Source: UBA4416 sp040386075 (GTDB lineage Bacteria; Bacteroidota; Bacteroidia; B-17B0; Aurantibacillaceae). Taken from it: 64,000 nucleotides of DNA. A program made the translations under genes and the position numbers. Positions 45,739 through 53,906 of this stretch are shown piece by piece (within the stretch, counting starts at the first letter, position 1; each line of letters begins with the position of its first letter). The notes beneath the pieces are model-generated. The model was not told the origin of the DNA. It worked only from the letters and a program-made list of their open reading frames with translations, and did no database searches. Where the stretch lies: the NCBI GenBank assembly GCA_040386075.1, contig JAZKGE010000019.1:299461-363460 (forward strand), written 5' to 3'.

Positions 45739-46662
45739 ATGAAAAAAAGTTTATATATAACGGTTATCGTGTTGCTGGTAAACAGTATGTGGGCTCAGCA
45801 ATTGCCTCAGTATACACAATATATGCTAAATGATCTGGCAATTAACCCCGCTGTTTCAGGTAAGGATAATTTTGCAGATATTCGTTCCAATAACCGTTAT
45901 CAATGGGTTGGAATGACAGATGCACCCCGAACCTACATGCTTACGTTGCACAGTCCTTTGAAGAACAGACACATGGGTTTAGGCACTCATATCTATACGG
46001 ATATTGTTGGGCCAACCAGACGTGTAGGAATTAATCTATCGTATGCCTACCATATTAAACTTGCAGAAAAAACAAAGTTATCATTAGGGTTAAGTGCAGG
46101 TATACAGCAATGGGGTATAGATGGCCATAAATTACATTTGCATGATGCAGGTGATGATAATTTGTTAACGCAATATCAAACCAGGATCGTCCCTGATTTT
46201 GGAGCAGGTTTATATGTGCATAACGAAGATTGGTATTTGGGGTTTAGTGCGCCACAATTATATCAAAGCCCTATAAAACTTTATCCTGATGGAGATCATA
46301 AAGGAACATTAGTAACTCATTTTATTTTAAATGGTGCTTATAAAATTAAAGTTGGGGATGATTTTAAAGTAGAACCTTCTTTCTTATTAAAATATGCTGA
46401 TCCAACTCCTTTGGAGATTGATCTTGGTGCACGTGTTATTTATCAAGAACAAATATGGTTGGGTGTAGGTTACAGACATCATGATGCAATTACAGCTCTC
46501 ATAGGGTTTATGTATAAGAATTATCTAATGATCGGATATTCATACGATTATACAACTACCAATCTTAAAAAATATTCCTCAGGTACTCATGAATTAATGT
46601 TAGGACTTCGGTTTTCTAAAAAACAATCCAAGCACTGGGAAGATGATGTAGAACCTAAGTAA
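45739..46662 (+). CDS. PorP/SprF-family type IX secretion membrane protein
   Basis: 307 residues. Signal peptide KKSLYITVIVLLVNSMWAQ, then QQLPQYTQYMLNDLAINPAVSGKDNFADIRSNNRYQWVGM, the diagnostic start of the PorP/SprF family (QxxYxxNxxxxNPAxxG...R.QW.G). The rest forms barrel strands and ends ELMLGLRFSKKQSKHW. In Flavobacterium, SprF is needed for surface delivery of SprB. Lying 3 bases after the giant SprB-repeat gene, this protein is most likely its dedicated partner in the outer membrane. A perfect terminator follows. Confidence 0.93.
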   Translation: MKKSLYITVIVLLVNSMWAQQLPQYTQYMLNDLAINPAVSGKDNFADIRSNNRYQWVGMTDAPRTYMLTLHSPLKNRHMGLGTHIYTDIVGPTRRVGINLSYAYHIKLAEKTKLSLGLSAGIQQWGIDGHKLHLHDAGDDNLLTQYQTRIVPDFGAGLYVHNEDWYLGFSAPQLYQSPIKLYPDGDHKGTLVTHFILNGAYKIKVGDDFKVEPSFLLKYADPTPLEIDLGARVIYQEQIWLGVGYRHHDAITALIGFMYKNYLMIGYSYDYTTTNLKKYSSGTHELMLGLRFSKKQSKHWEDDVEPK

Positions 46663-46681
46663 AGATAATTTAGATTAATGC

Positions 46682-46713
46682 AAAAAAGGTTGGTACATGT
46701 ACCAACCTTTTTT
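46682..46713. terminator. Bidirectional terminator
   Basis: AAAAAAGGTTGGTAC pairs perfectly with GTACCAACCTTTTTT around AT. A-run and T-run flank the stem, so it can end both the SprB/PorP operon and the convergent globin gene. Confidence 0.9.
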
Positions 46714-46738
46714 GCATCTAAACTTTAAAAACTTGTTA

Positions 46739-47233
46739 TTAGTGTCCTACGACATCAGTTTTCATTGGCAACAAAATAGCTGCCAGATCACCTTGTTCTT
46801 GCGCTGGCACATTATAAAAGTTCATTGCCTTTACTAATTGTGTAACCAATGTGTCAAACTCGGCACCTGTAATATTCATGCCTGTGTGTGCCTGCAACAT
46901 GGTTTTTCCTTTGTATTGGCAAGGTCCGCCGCTACCGGCACAGATCTGGTCAATTAAATTGTAACGAAAGAATTGCAGTCTGTAATTATCAGCTGCGGTA
47001 GCAGAAAAACGTGGACCAATAAATGAGTTAGTAGCACAGTTGCCAATAAATTTATCTACAACAGCAGTAATAGGGGTAATGCCGCCTAAACGTGTATACA
47101 ATGTTGCTGGTCCAGGAGGGGGCGTGTTGTCTACATAAACAGTTTCTGTTACGGTTTCAGTTTTCTTTTTACAGGAAACAACAAACAACGTGGTAGCTAA
47201 AGTTGCTACTAAAATGAGGTTGATCTTTTTCAT
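46739..47233 (-). CDS. Exported group 1-like truncated haemoglobin, lipoprotein
   Basis: 164 residues. Lipoprotein signal MKKINLILVATLATTLFVVSC, lipidated at C21, then a short Thr/Pro linker. Residues 44-160 match truncated globins: LYTRLGGITPITAVVDKFIGNC, GGPCQYKGKTMLQAHTGMNI (proximal His H116), then FDTLVTQLVKAMNF. Truncated globins bind O2 or NO through haem and are usually cytoplasmic. Here the signal places it on the periplasmic side of a membrane. The small membrane protein gene at 47266-47694 on the same strand lies upstream and may be co-transcribed. Confidence 0.82.
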   Translation of the reverse strand: MKKINLILVATLATTLFVVSCKKKTETVTETVYVDNTPPPGPATLYTRLGGITPITAVVDKFIGNCATNSFIGPRFSATAADNYRLQFFRYNLIDQICAGSGGPCQYKGKTMLQAHTGMNITGAEFDTLVTQLVKAMNFYNVPAQEQGDLAAILLPMKTDVVGH

Positions 47234-47265
47234 GGTGTTATTTTTATGGTTTATACTATATTTAA

Positions 47266-47694
47266 TTATGATCTAAAGTTTAAAACGTGTTTTATGTGCA
47301 ATATAAAATATCTCACACCTCCAACCGGACATCCGCCGGATTGTTGCGGTATTTCTGTTTCTGTAACTTTAATTCCTAATTGCGTTTTTATTTTATCCTG
47401 AAGTTCAGTGGATGACGTTTTTGAAGTATAGTAGATGATGCCCACAAATTTTTTAATACTGTTATAAGAACAGGAAGAAACGCCTTCAATGGTGCTGATC
47501 TCTTTTTCGATATTGATATTTTGGTTATTGTTTTCAAATTCAGAAACATCATAAGTTACAAATTGCGAATCGGCTACATGAACCTGCGTATAACCCTTGG
47601 CTTCCCAGTTAGCCCATACCAGTAAACCTAAAAAAACAATACCTGTAACAACGACAGTTACTTTAGTGAATTTTATAAATGATGACTTTTTCAT
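47266..47694 (-). CDS. Small membrane-anchored protein with HMA-like fold
   Basis: 142 residues. One N-terminal membrane helix (VTVVVTGIVFLGLLVWANW) is followed by a soluble domain. Residues 60-107 (NIEKEISTIEGVSSCSYNSIKKFVGIIYY..., LQDKIKTQLGIKVTE) have the beta-alpha-beta-beta-alpha-beta look of heavy-metal-associated domains, but lack the CxxC metal site. The C-terminal GGCPVGGVRYFI adds one Cys. It is 32 bases upstream of the exported globin gene, so the two are probably an operon. Function unknown. Confidence 0.55.
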   Translation of the reverse strand: MKKSSFIKFTKVTVVVTGIVFLGLLVWANWEAKGYTQVHVADSQFVTYDVSEFENNNQNINIEKEISTIEGVSSCSYNSIKKFVGIIYYTSKTSSTELQDKIKTQLGIKVTETEIPQQSGGCPVGGVRYFILHIKHVLNFRS

Positions 47695-47874
47695 GACAAT
47701 ATATTTCCAACAGTTACGAGATAGTTTACTCTTTGGATTTAAAATTTAATAATATTCGATGATTTGTTTTTAAAGGTTTAGTTTTCAATAGATTAAAATT
47801 TTTTTTTCAAAAAAACAAATCCACTGTTTATCAAGATGCGTATATGATCTGTAAACCTTATAAAATTTAACACC

Positions 47875-48270
47875 ATGAAAAATTTATTTTTAGCTGCAGC
47901 CTTATTATCATTAGGCTTAAGCATACAAGCAAAAACCACAGAATCAGCGTTGATCACATCCTCTGTAAATGATCCTATGTGGAAAAAATCAGAAGCAGGA
48001 ACATGGATGGGCGCCAACAAAACATGGTATAAGTTGAATCCAAAAGATGCATCTGTATGGATGTCGACTGATGGAAAAAAATGGGATGCCGTAAAAGATG
48101 GCATGTGGCAGGATAAAGATGGTAAATGGTTAAAGATCGTTGATAAAAAAGAATTAAAATGGTCGGCTGATGGTGGAAAAACTTGGTCTGACGTTCCTGA
48201 GTGGAAATGGGAAGGTGGAGACGGAAAATGGTACAAATTTGATTCAAGCTGGAACCTTTGGGTTGCTTAA
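47875..48270 (+). CDS. Tryptophan-rich exported protein
   Basis: 131 residues. Signal peptide MKNLFLAAALLSLGLSIQA. The mature part of about 112 residues has about 14 Trp in short repeats: WKKSEAGTWMGANKTWYKL, VWMSTDGKKWDAVKDGMWQDKDGKW, WSADGGKTWSDVPEWKWEGGDGKWYKF. The repeated unit is roughly W-x(5-9)-DGK-W, reminiscent of Asp-box or choline-binding-like repeats but not a clear member. It lies just upstream of an ECF sigma factor gene, behind its own terminator. No known family is recognised. Confidence 0.6.
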   Translation: MKNLFLAAALLSLGLSIQAKTTESALITSSVNDPMWKKSEAGTWMGANKTWYKLNPKDASVWMSTDGKKWDAVKDGMWQDKDGKWLKIVDKKELKWSADGGKTWSDVPEWKWEGGDGKWYKFDSSWNLWVA

Positions 48271-48293
48271 TTGAACTATAATTTAACAATCAA

Positions 48294-48323
48294 AAACAGC
48301 TGAAACAATTCAGCTGTTTTTTT
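48294..48323 (+). terminator. Rho-independent terminator after the Trp-rich gene
   Basis: AAACAGCTGAA (48294-48304), loop ACAA, TTCAGCTGTTT (48309-48319), then a T run. Perfect 11-bp stem. It separates the Trp-rich gene from the sigma factor gene. Confidence 0.9.
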
Positions 48324-48356
48324 GTTTATTTAAATGTCGTATCTTCATCCAACCTT

Positions 48357-48935
48357 TTGGCACTTAAACAAACATATCACCAGGACGAGTTAATTGTTCT
48401 AATTAAAGAACGAAATCAGAAAGCGTTTGCTTATTTGTATGATAATTATTCGAAGGCTTTATTTGGAGTGATCAACAATATTGTGAATGATCAGGAAGAA
48501 TCGGAAGACGTTCTGCAGAATACTTTTTTAAAGATCTGGAATAATTTTGATAGTTATGATGCCGCTAAAGGACGCTTATATACCTGGATGTTGAACATTA
48601 GTCGAAATATGGCCATTGATTGCACCAGATCCAAGCACGAAAAGATAAAAAACAAAATCCAGGAACCTACAGATTCCGTATATCATAAAAATAATTTGTT
48701 TGTAGAAGATAAATCTCATGAGTCTATTGGTTTAAAAACGATCGTGGATAATTTGAAAGAAGATCAGCGAGAGATCATTGACCTTGCTTATTATCAGGGA
48801 TATACTCAGGACGAAATCTCAAAGAAATTAAATATACCTTTGGGAACTGTTAAAACTAAAGTAAGACAAGCCTTGCTGACATTAAGAGAACTAACTAAAG
48901 ACGAAATAAAACAAACACGAGTACAACAGGGATAA
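48357..48935 (+). CDS. ECF-type RNA polymerase sigma factor
   Basis: 192 residues from a TTG start (ALKQTYHQDELIVLIKERNQKAFAYLYDNYS). Region 2 is AFAYLYDNYSKALFGVINNIV...ESEDVLQNTFLKIWNNFDSYDAAKGRLYTWMLNISRNMAIDCTRS. Region 4 has LKEDQREIIDLAYYQGYTQDEISKKLNIPLGTVKTKVRQALLTLRE with its helix-turn-helix. It directs RNA polymerase to a stress or envelope regulon. Its stop overlaps the start of the cupin anti-sigma gene (TAATG), so the two are translated together. Closest in style to SigK-like ECF factors with cytoplasmic anti-sigma partners. Confidence 0.92.
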   Translation: MALKQTYHQDELIVLIKERNQKAFAYLYDNYSKALFGVINNIVNDQEESEDVLQNTFLKIWNNFDSYDAAKGRLYTWMLNISRNMAIDCTRSKHEKIKNKIQEPTDSVYHKNNLFVEDKSHESIGLKTIVDNLKEDQREIIDLAYYQGYTQDEISKKLNIPLGTVKTKVRQALLTLRELTKDEIKQTRVQQG

Positions 48936-49549
48936 TGAACACAGTAGAAGATTATATAAACTCCGGCATTTTAGAGATGTATGTGATGGGTATGACCAGT
49001 GACGAGGAAAGCGCACAAGTAAGCGACATGGCATCCAAGCATTCTGAGATACGGCTGGAGATTGAAGAGATAAGCAAAGCCCTGGAAATAGATGCAGCTA
49101 AAAAGATAACAAAGGGCCCAAGTGAAACGGTAAAGCCTTATTTAATAGCGGTGGTTGATTATACTGAACGATTAAAGGCAGGAGAACCAATGACATTTCC
49201 ACCTTTATTGACGAAAGATTCCAAGATCATAGATTTTGAAGAATGGACCAGTAGAAAGGATATGGTGTTGCCGGATGATTATGAAAACATGTATGCTAAA
49301 TTAATTGGTCATAATCCTGAGGCCACTACGGCTATTTCCTGGATCAAAACACATACACCTTTGGAAATACATACGAATGAACTAGAACGATTTTTAATTT
49401 TAGAAGGATCCTGCGATATTACCATTGGTTCGGATGTTCATAGTTTAAAAGCGGGCGATTTTATTGCCATTCCTTTACATATTGGTCATAGTCTGGTTGT
49501 TACGTCAGATATACCTTGCAAGGTTATCTTACAAAGGGTTGCGGCTTAA
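48935..49549 (+). CDS. Soluble anti-sigma factor with C-terminal cupin domain
   Basis: 204 residues. The N-terminal 55 residues (VEDYINSGILEMYVMGMTSDEESAQVSDMASKHSEIRLEIEEISKALE) match the helical anti-sigma domain of RskA-type proteins. There is no membrane helix. The C-terminal 90 residues are a cupin: HTPLEIHTNELERFLILEGSCDITIGSDVHSLKAGDFIAIPLHIGHSLVV, with the His/Glu ligand pattern HxHxxE...H altered to H...H...E and a later H. ChrR-type anti-sigmas also end in a cupin that senses singlet oxygen or peroxides. Here the zinc HxxxCxxC site is absent. It is coupled to the sigma factor by a 1-base overlap. Confidence 0.78.
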   Translation: MNTVEDYINSGILEMYVMGMTSDEESAQVSDMASKHSEIRLEIEEISKALEIDAAKKITKGPSETVKPYLIAVVDYTERLKAGEPMTFPPLLTKDSKIIDFEEWTSRKDMVLPDDYENMYAKLIGHNPEATTAISWIKTHTPLEIHTNELERFLILEGSCDITIGSDVHSLKAGDFIAIPLHIGHSLVVTSDIPCKVILQRVAA

Positions 49550-49644
49550 TTTTAGGTTATTAAACGTGTTCTTTTAGTAACCCTTCGGTACAATTAAGTA
49601 CATTTCATTAAAATATCTTATTTTTAACGAAAATAAAGAGACAG

Positions 49645-50304
49645 ATGAAATTTCATAAAGAAGGATACCCTACATTATTAATTACCATTTTATTTAGCGC
49701 CATTATTATCAGCATAGCCAAACTGGCTTTTCCTGAGTTTGCTATTGCTCACTGGTTCGCTTATTTGCTTTCAGGATTTTTACTGATTGTTGTGATCCAG
49801 TTCTTTCGACATCCAAGTCGTGTACATACAATTAACGATAACTCCATTATTGCTCCGGCAGATGGAAAAGTTGTAGTGATAGAAGAAACCGAAGAAGGAG
49901 AATATTTTAAAGACAAACGTATCCAGGTGTCAATTTTTATGTCACCTATAAATGTACATGTAAACCGTTACCCCATTGCTGGTGAAGTAACGTATGCACA
50001 ATATCATGCTGGTAAGTTTATGGTGGCCTCTTTGCCAAAAGCCAGTACAGAAAATGAACGTACTACAGTTGTAGTGAAACACGCTACCAATGGAAAATCT
50101 GTTTTATTCAGGCAAGTAGCAGGTGCTTTAGCACGTCGTATCGTTATGTATAGTAAGCAAGGCGATAAAGCCACGCAATGTGGCGAAATGGGATTTATTA
50201 AATTCGGCTCGCGTGTAGATCTGTATTTACCATTGGATGCTAAATTGAAAATCAATATTGGTGATGTGGTAACAGGTTCGCAAACCGTTATTGCTGAGTT
50301 TTAA
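49645..50304 (+). CDS. psd: Phosphatidylserine decarboxylase
   Basis: 219 residues, the short PSD form. Two N-terminal membrane helices (LLITILFSAIIISIAKLAF; WFAYLLSGFLLIVVIQFF) are followed by ADGKVVVIEETEEGEYF, the metal/active-site His segment SIFMSPINVHVNRYPIAG, and the self-cleavage site in IKFGSRVDLYLPL (Gly-Ser, where Ser becomes the pyruvoyl group). It makes phosphatidylethanolamine from phosphatidylserine at the cytoplasmic membrane. The stop overlaps the convergent gene by 4 bases. pssA is not adjacent. Confidence 0.92.
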   Translation: MKFHKEGYPTLLITILFSAIIISIAKLAFPEFAIAHWFAYLLSGFLLIVVIQFFRHPSRVHTINDNSIIAPADGKVVVIEETEEGEYFKDKRIQVSIFMSPINVHVNRYPIAGEVTYAQYHAGKFMVASLPKASTENERTTVVVKHATNGKSVLFRQVAGALARRIVMYSKQGDKATQCGEMGFIKFGSRVDLYLPLDAKLKINIGDVVTGSQTVIAEF

Positions 50305-51044
50305 TACACATACGGCCTTACTTCCGGAGGAATCGTGTAAGGACTATTTTTTTTATAGAATTCATCCAGGCTTGCATTGAATTTCCTGACATGCTCAGCA
50401 AATTTTTTAATAGTGTAACCTTGTTGGTAATAAGGAAATGGTTTGTGTAACTGAATAAAATACCTGTTCTTTACTACAATTGAAGCTTCTTTAGTAGAAG
50501 TGCCACGCTCTACTGCTGTAGATGCTTTCGATTCAGAAACTATCCCTAATGAGGATTCATAAATACTACCTTGTTCAGCTATTAAATAAAAAGAAGCCTT
50601 ACATACAATCGTGGGATCAACAACTAAATTGGAGTCGACAAAAATTCCCGCTAAGCTTTTATGTTTTACTGAATCAGAATAGTCAGATGTGAAAAAATAA
50701 ACCGGACAAAATTTAAATTCATTTCGGTAAGCCCTCATCATGGTTTTATTGTTTAGCTGAGTTTCTCTTTCTACTTGAGTCGCCAGATCGATATTACCTG
50801 CTGTTTTTAAACGTTTAATGGTATTGGCATTTGTTTTCAGTCTAACCAATAAAGCGCCACTATCCTTCAATAAAGTGATCTGTGCCCTGGCAACCGTGAA
50901 ACGTAACTTATCAAAATTGGCAAAAGACGAATCGGTTTTATAATTATCTACTTTTGGTGGTTTGGTATCATCTTCCTGTGAAAAAGCTGAAAGACCAAAT
51001 ACTAAAAAAGCAAGTATTAAAATGTTATTTAACCTCAGAGCCAT
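50301..51044 (-). CDS. Exported conserved hypothetical protein
   Basis: 247 residues. Signal peptide MALRLNNILILAFLVFGLSAFSQ. The mature part is mixed helix and strand with no membrane segment. Recognisable stretches are FDKLRFTVARAQITLLKDSGALLVRLKTNANTIKRL and FKFCPVYFFTSDYSDSVKHKSLAGIFVDSNL. It overlaps the end of metG (upstream on the same strand) by 20 bases and the end of psd by 4, so it is probably co-transcribed with metG. No known domain. It may act in the periplasm. Confidence 0.6.
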   Translation of the reverse strand: MALRLNNILILAFLVFGLSAFSQEDDTKPPKVDNYKTDSSFANFDKLRFTVARAQITLLKDSGALLVRLKTNANTIKRLKTAGNIDLATQVERETQLNNKTMMRAYRNEFKFCPVYFFTSDYSDSVKHKSLAGIFVDSNLVVDPTIVCKASFYLIAEQGSIYESSLGIVSESKASTAVERGTSTKEASIVVKNRYFIQLHKPFPYYQQGYTIKKFAEHVRKFNASLDEFYKKNSPYTIPPEVRPYVY

Positions 51045-53064
51045 TATTAAAATCAGGTTTGGTTGCTGTCATAAAGCTTAACTCGCCCGCACTATTGGAT
51101 GCCATTAAGATCATACCCTGGCTTTCAATGCCTTTAATTTTACGTGGAGCAAGGTTTGCCAACATGCATACTTTTTGTCCGATAATATCTTCGGGCTTAT
51201 ACCACTCGGCAATACCACTCACAACCGTACGCACATCAAGACCTGTATCCAGTTTCAATTTTAATAATTTATCTGTTTTCGGCACACGTTCAGCTTCTAT
51301 AATAGTCGCGGTACGAATATCCATTTTACTGAAATCATCAAAACTGGTTTCCGGTTTAGCGGGTGCAATTACTGTACTCACGTTATTTTTTTTACTGGCT
51401 TGTAATCTGTCAATTTGGAGTTGAATATCCGCATCCTCAATTTTTGAGAACAATAATTCATCTTTATTGATCAAATGTCCGGATGCCATATTGGAAGTTT
51501 GTTTTGCAGCATGCCATTTTAAAACAGGCATATTCAACATGGCAAATAATTTAGTAGAAGTAAACGGCAAGAACGGCTCACACACGATCGCTAAATTACA
51601 GGTGATCTGCAAAGCAATGTTCATGATAGTTTTCACGCGTTGTTCGTCTGTCTTGATTAATTTCCAGGGTTCGGTCTCCGCTAAATATTTATTTCCCAAA
51701 CGGGCCATATTCATCATTTCAGCTAATGCTTCACGGAATTTAAATTGTTCAATAGCTGCCGAAATCTTATCAGGAAATGCCGCTAATTGTTCTAGTATCA
51801 AAAGATCTTCTTTGGTATAAGTATCAGCAGATGGCACATGGCCGTTATAATATTTGTGTGTTAATACCAGCGTACGATTTACAAAGTTCCCAAGTATGGC
51901 TACTAATTCGCTATTGTTTTTGGTTTGAAAATCGGCCCAGGTAAAGTCGTTGTCTTTTGTTTCAGGTGCGTTGGAACATAAAGTGTAACGCAATACATCC
52001 TGTTTATCTTTAAAATCAATTAAATATTCATGCAGCCAAACCGCCCAGTTGCGGGAGGTAGAAATTTTGTCGCCTTCTAAATTTAAGAATTCATTAGCAG
52101 GCACATTATCCGGTAAAATAAATTCGCCATGCTCCATTAACATAGCCGGGAAAATAATGCAATGAAATACAATATTGTCTTTACCAATAAAATGGATCAA
52201 ACGACTGTCTTTACTTTTCCAGTACAATTCCCAATCGTTTGGTCTCAATTCTTTAGTGGCCGATATATAACCGATAGGTGCATCAAACCATACATACAAC
52301 ACTTTGCCTTCTGCATCTTTTACCGGAACGGGTACGCCCCAATCCAGGTCACGTGTCATAGCTCTTGGCTGTAAACCATCACCGCTGTCCAACCAGCTTT
52401 TGCATTGGCCATATACGTTGGCTTTCCAATCTTTATGTTGATCTAAATAGGCCTGTATTTTTGGTTGTAATTTATCTAAAGGTAAGAACCAGTTCTTGGT
52501 CTCTTTTAAAACAGGTTTGCTTCCGCTTAAGGTGGATTTTGGATCAATAAGTTCAGTAGCATTTAAAGTACTTCCACATTTTTCACACTGATCCCCATAA
52601 GCATTAGGGTTAGCACATTTTGGACAAGTACCGGTTATATAACGATCAGCTAAAAACTGTTTTGCCTCAGCATCATATAACTGTTCGGTGATCTCTTCTG
52701 TAAAACCGCCTTTATCATATAATACTTTAAAGAAATCAGAAGCCGTTTCGTGGTGTATCTTGTTGGAAGTACGGGAATAGATATCGAAAGAAATGCCAAA
52801 CTCCTTAAAGGAATCGCCCATCATTTTGTGGTATTTATCTACCACATCCTGCGGACTAACGCCTTCTTTTTTAGCTTTGATGGTAATAGGCACACCATGC
52901 TCATCGCTACCGCAAATAAACAGAATATCCTCTCCTTTACTGCGTTTATATCTTACAAAGATATCCGAAGGCAGGTAGCAGCCTGCTAAGTGTCCAATGT
53001 GAACAGGACCATTAGCATAAGGGAGGGCGGAAGTAACAAGTGTACGTTTATAAGTAGTTGACAT
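51025..53064 (-). CDS. metG: Methionyl-tRNA synthetase with C-terminal tRNA-binding domain
   Basis: 679 residues from the ATG at 53064, where the family starts (KRTLVTSALPYANGPVHIGHLAG); an upstream TTG at 53127 would add 21 foreign residues. The HIGH motif is at 22-25. The zinc knuckle is CPKCANPNAYGDQCEKCG, the KMSKS equivalent is GDKISTSRNW, and the last 110 residues are an EMAP/Arc1p-like tRNA-binding domain (FDDFSKMDIRTATI..., LAPRKIKGIESQGMILMAS). It charges tRNA-Met in the cytoplasm. Followed with overlap by an exported protein gene. Confidence 0.96.
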   Translation of the reverse strand: MSTTYKRTLVTSALPYANGPVHIGHLAGCYLPSDIFVRYKRSKGEDILFICGSDEHGVPITIKAKKEGVSPQDVVDKYHKMMGDSFKEFGISFDIYSRTSNKIHHETASDFFKVLYDKGGFTEEITEQLYDAEAKQFLADRYITGTCPKCANPNAYGDQCEKCGSTLNATELIDPKSTLSGSKPVLKETKNWFLPLDKLQPKIQAYLDQHKDWKANVYGQCKSWLDSGDGLQPRAMTRDLDWGVPVPVKDAEGKVLYVWFDAPIGYISATKELRPNDWELYWKSKDSRLIHFIGKDNIVFHCIIFPAMLMEHGEFILPDNVPANEFLNLEGDKISTSRNWAVWLHEYLIDFKDKQDVLRYTLCSNAPETKDNDFTWADFQTKNNSELVAILGNFVNRTLVLTHKYYNGHVPSADTYTKEDLLILEQLAAFPDKISAAIEQFKFREALAEMMNMARLGNKYLAETEPWKLIKTDEQRVKTIMNIALQITCNLAIVCEPFLPFTSTKLFAMLNMPVLKWHAAKQTSNMASGHLINKDELLFSKIEDADIQLQIDRLQASKKNNVSTVIAPAKPETSFDDFSKMDIRTATIIEAERVPKTDKLLKLKLDTGLDVRTVVSGIAEWYKPEDIIGQKVCMLANLAPRKIKGIESQGMILMASNSAGELSFMTATKPDFNNGSEVK

Positions 53065-53144
53065 AGTGTTTATTGAATAACTAAAATACAGTAAAATTGT
53101 GTAAAGATAACATTTAACTTTATTCATTAAAAATCTAAAATCCT

Positions 53145-53906
53145 ATGGCGGCAAACGACAAAGAGACCTGGAAACCGGTGACTCACATGAAAGGACACAC
53201 TACTAAAAAGTACGCAGTATCTTCAAAAGGGCGTTTAGCGTCATACGATACAAAGATCGAAGACAAGTACGTTTTAAAACTGCATTTAAATGGCGGTTTT
53301 CCGATGGCGACTATCCATGTCGACGGAAAATCAAAAGCCTTGTTTACTCACCAGGCTATGGGAGCAGCTTTTTTAAAGAAAAATAACCCAAAAGCAAAAT
53401 TTGTATTGCATTTGGATCATAATAAAGCCAATAACGAACTATCTAATTTAAAGTGGGCTACCAAAAAAGAACAGGTGGAGCATAGCAAGAAAAGTCCTTA
53501 TGTACTGCAGGCAGCAGCCCGTAAAGTATACACTGGCGCTACAGCTCGTAAATTGAACGAGAAAAAAGTAATAGCACTTAAAAAAGAGATCTGGAACCCG
53601 AAACGTAAGACAAGCTTAAAACAAATTGCAGCAAAATATGGTATTGCCGAAATGAATTTATACCGCATCAAAAGCGGAGAATTATGGTTTCATGTTCACG
53701 TAGAAGGAGAACCAATACACGCCAAATACAAGCAACAGTTGAAGAATATAGAGTTTCATGCAAAAGCTGCGACGCAGCTAGCAGCAAAAAAACCTGTAAA
53801 GAAAGCAATTAAAAAAGTGGCCCCAAAAAAAGCTACGGCCAAAAAAGTGGTTAAGAAAGTTGCGAAAAAGACAGTTAAAAAAGTAGCAGCTAAAAAGAAA
53901 AGATAA
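53145..53906 (+). CDS. NUMOD4/HNH-like DNA-binding protein with histone H1-like Lys/Ala tail
   Basis: 253 residues. 1-40: NUMOD4-like (ETWKPV...KKYAVSSKGRLASYD). 55-115: HNH-3-like core with H69 (THQAMGAAF) and LHLDHNKANNELSNLKWATKKEQ, matching the HxDxNKxNNxLxNLxW pattern of phage-type homing endonucleases. 135-185: a helix-turn-helix (KTSLKQIAAKYGIAEMNLYRIKSG). 212-253: KKPVKKAIKKVAPKK..., a basic tail very like that at 13849-14356. The combination suggests a former homing endonuclease turned into a nucleoid or DNA-binding protein. It overlaps the next gene by one base (TAATG). Confidence 0.7.
   Translation: MAANDKETWKPVTHMKGHTTKKYAVSSKGRLASYDTKIEDKYVLKLHLNGGFPMATIHVDGKSKALFTHQAMGAAFLKKNNPKAKFVLHLDHNKANNELSNLKWATKKEQVEHSKKSPYVLQAAARKVYTGATARKLNEKKVIALKKEIWNPKRKTSLKQIAAKYGIAEMNLYRIKSGELWFHVHVEGEPIHAKYKQQLKNIEFHAKAATQLAAKKPVKKAIKKVAPKKATAKKVVKKVAKKTVKKVAAKKKR

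Noticed and set aside
47793..48236. 147-residue His/Ser/Pro-rich frame on the minus strand
   Set aside because: It is antisense to the Trp-rich gene, whose signal peptide and terminator are convincing.
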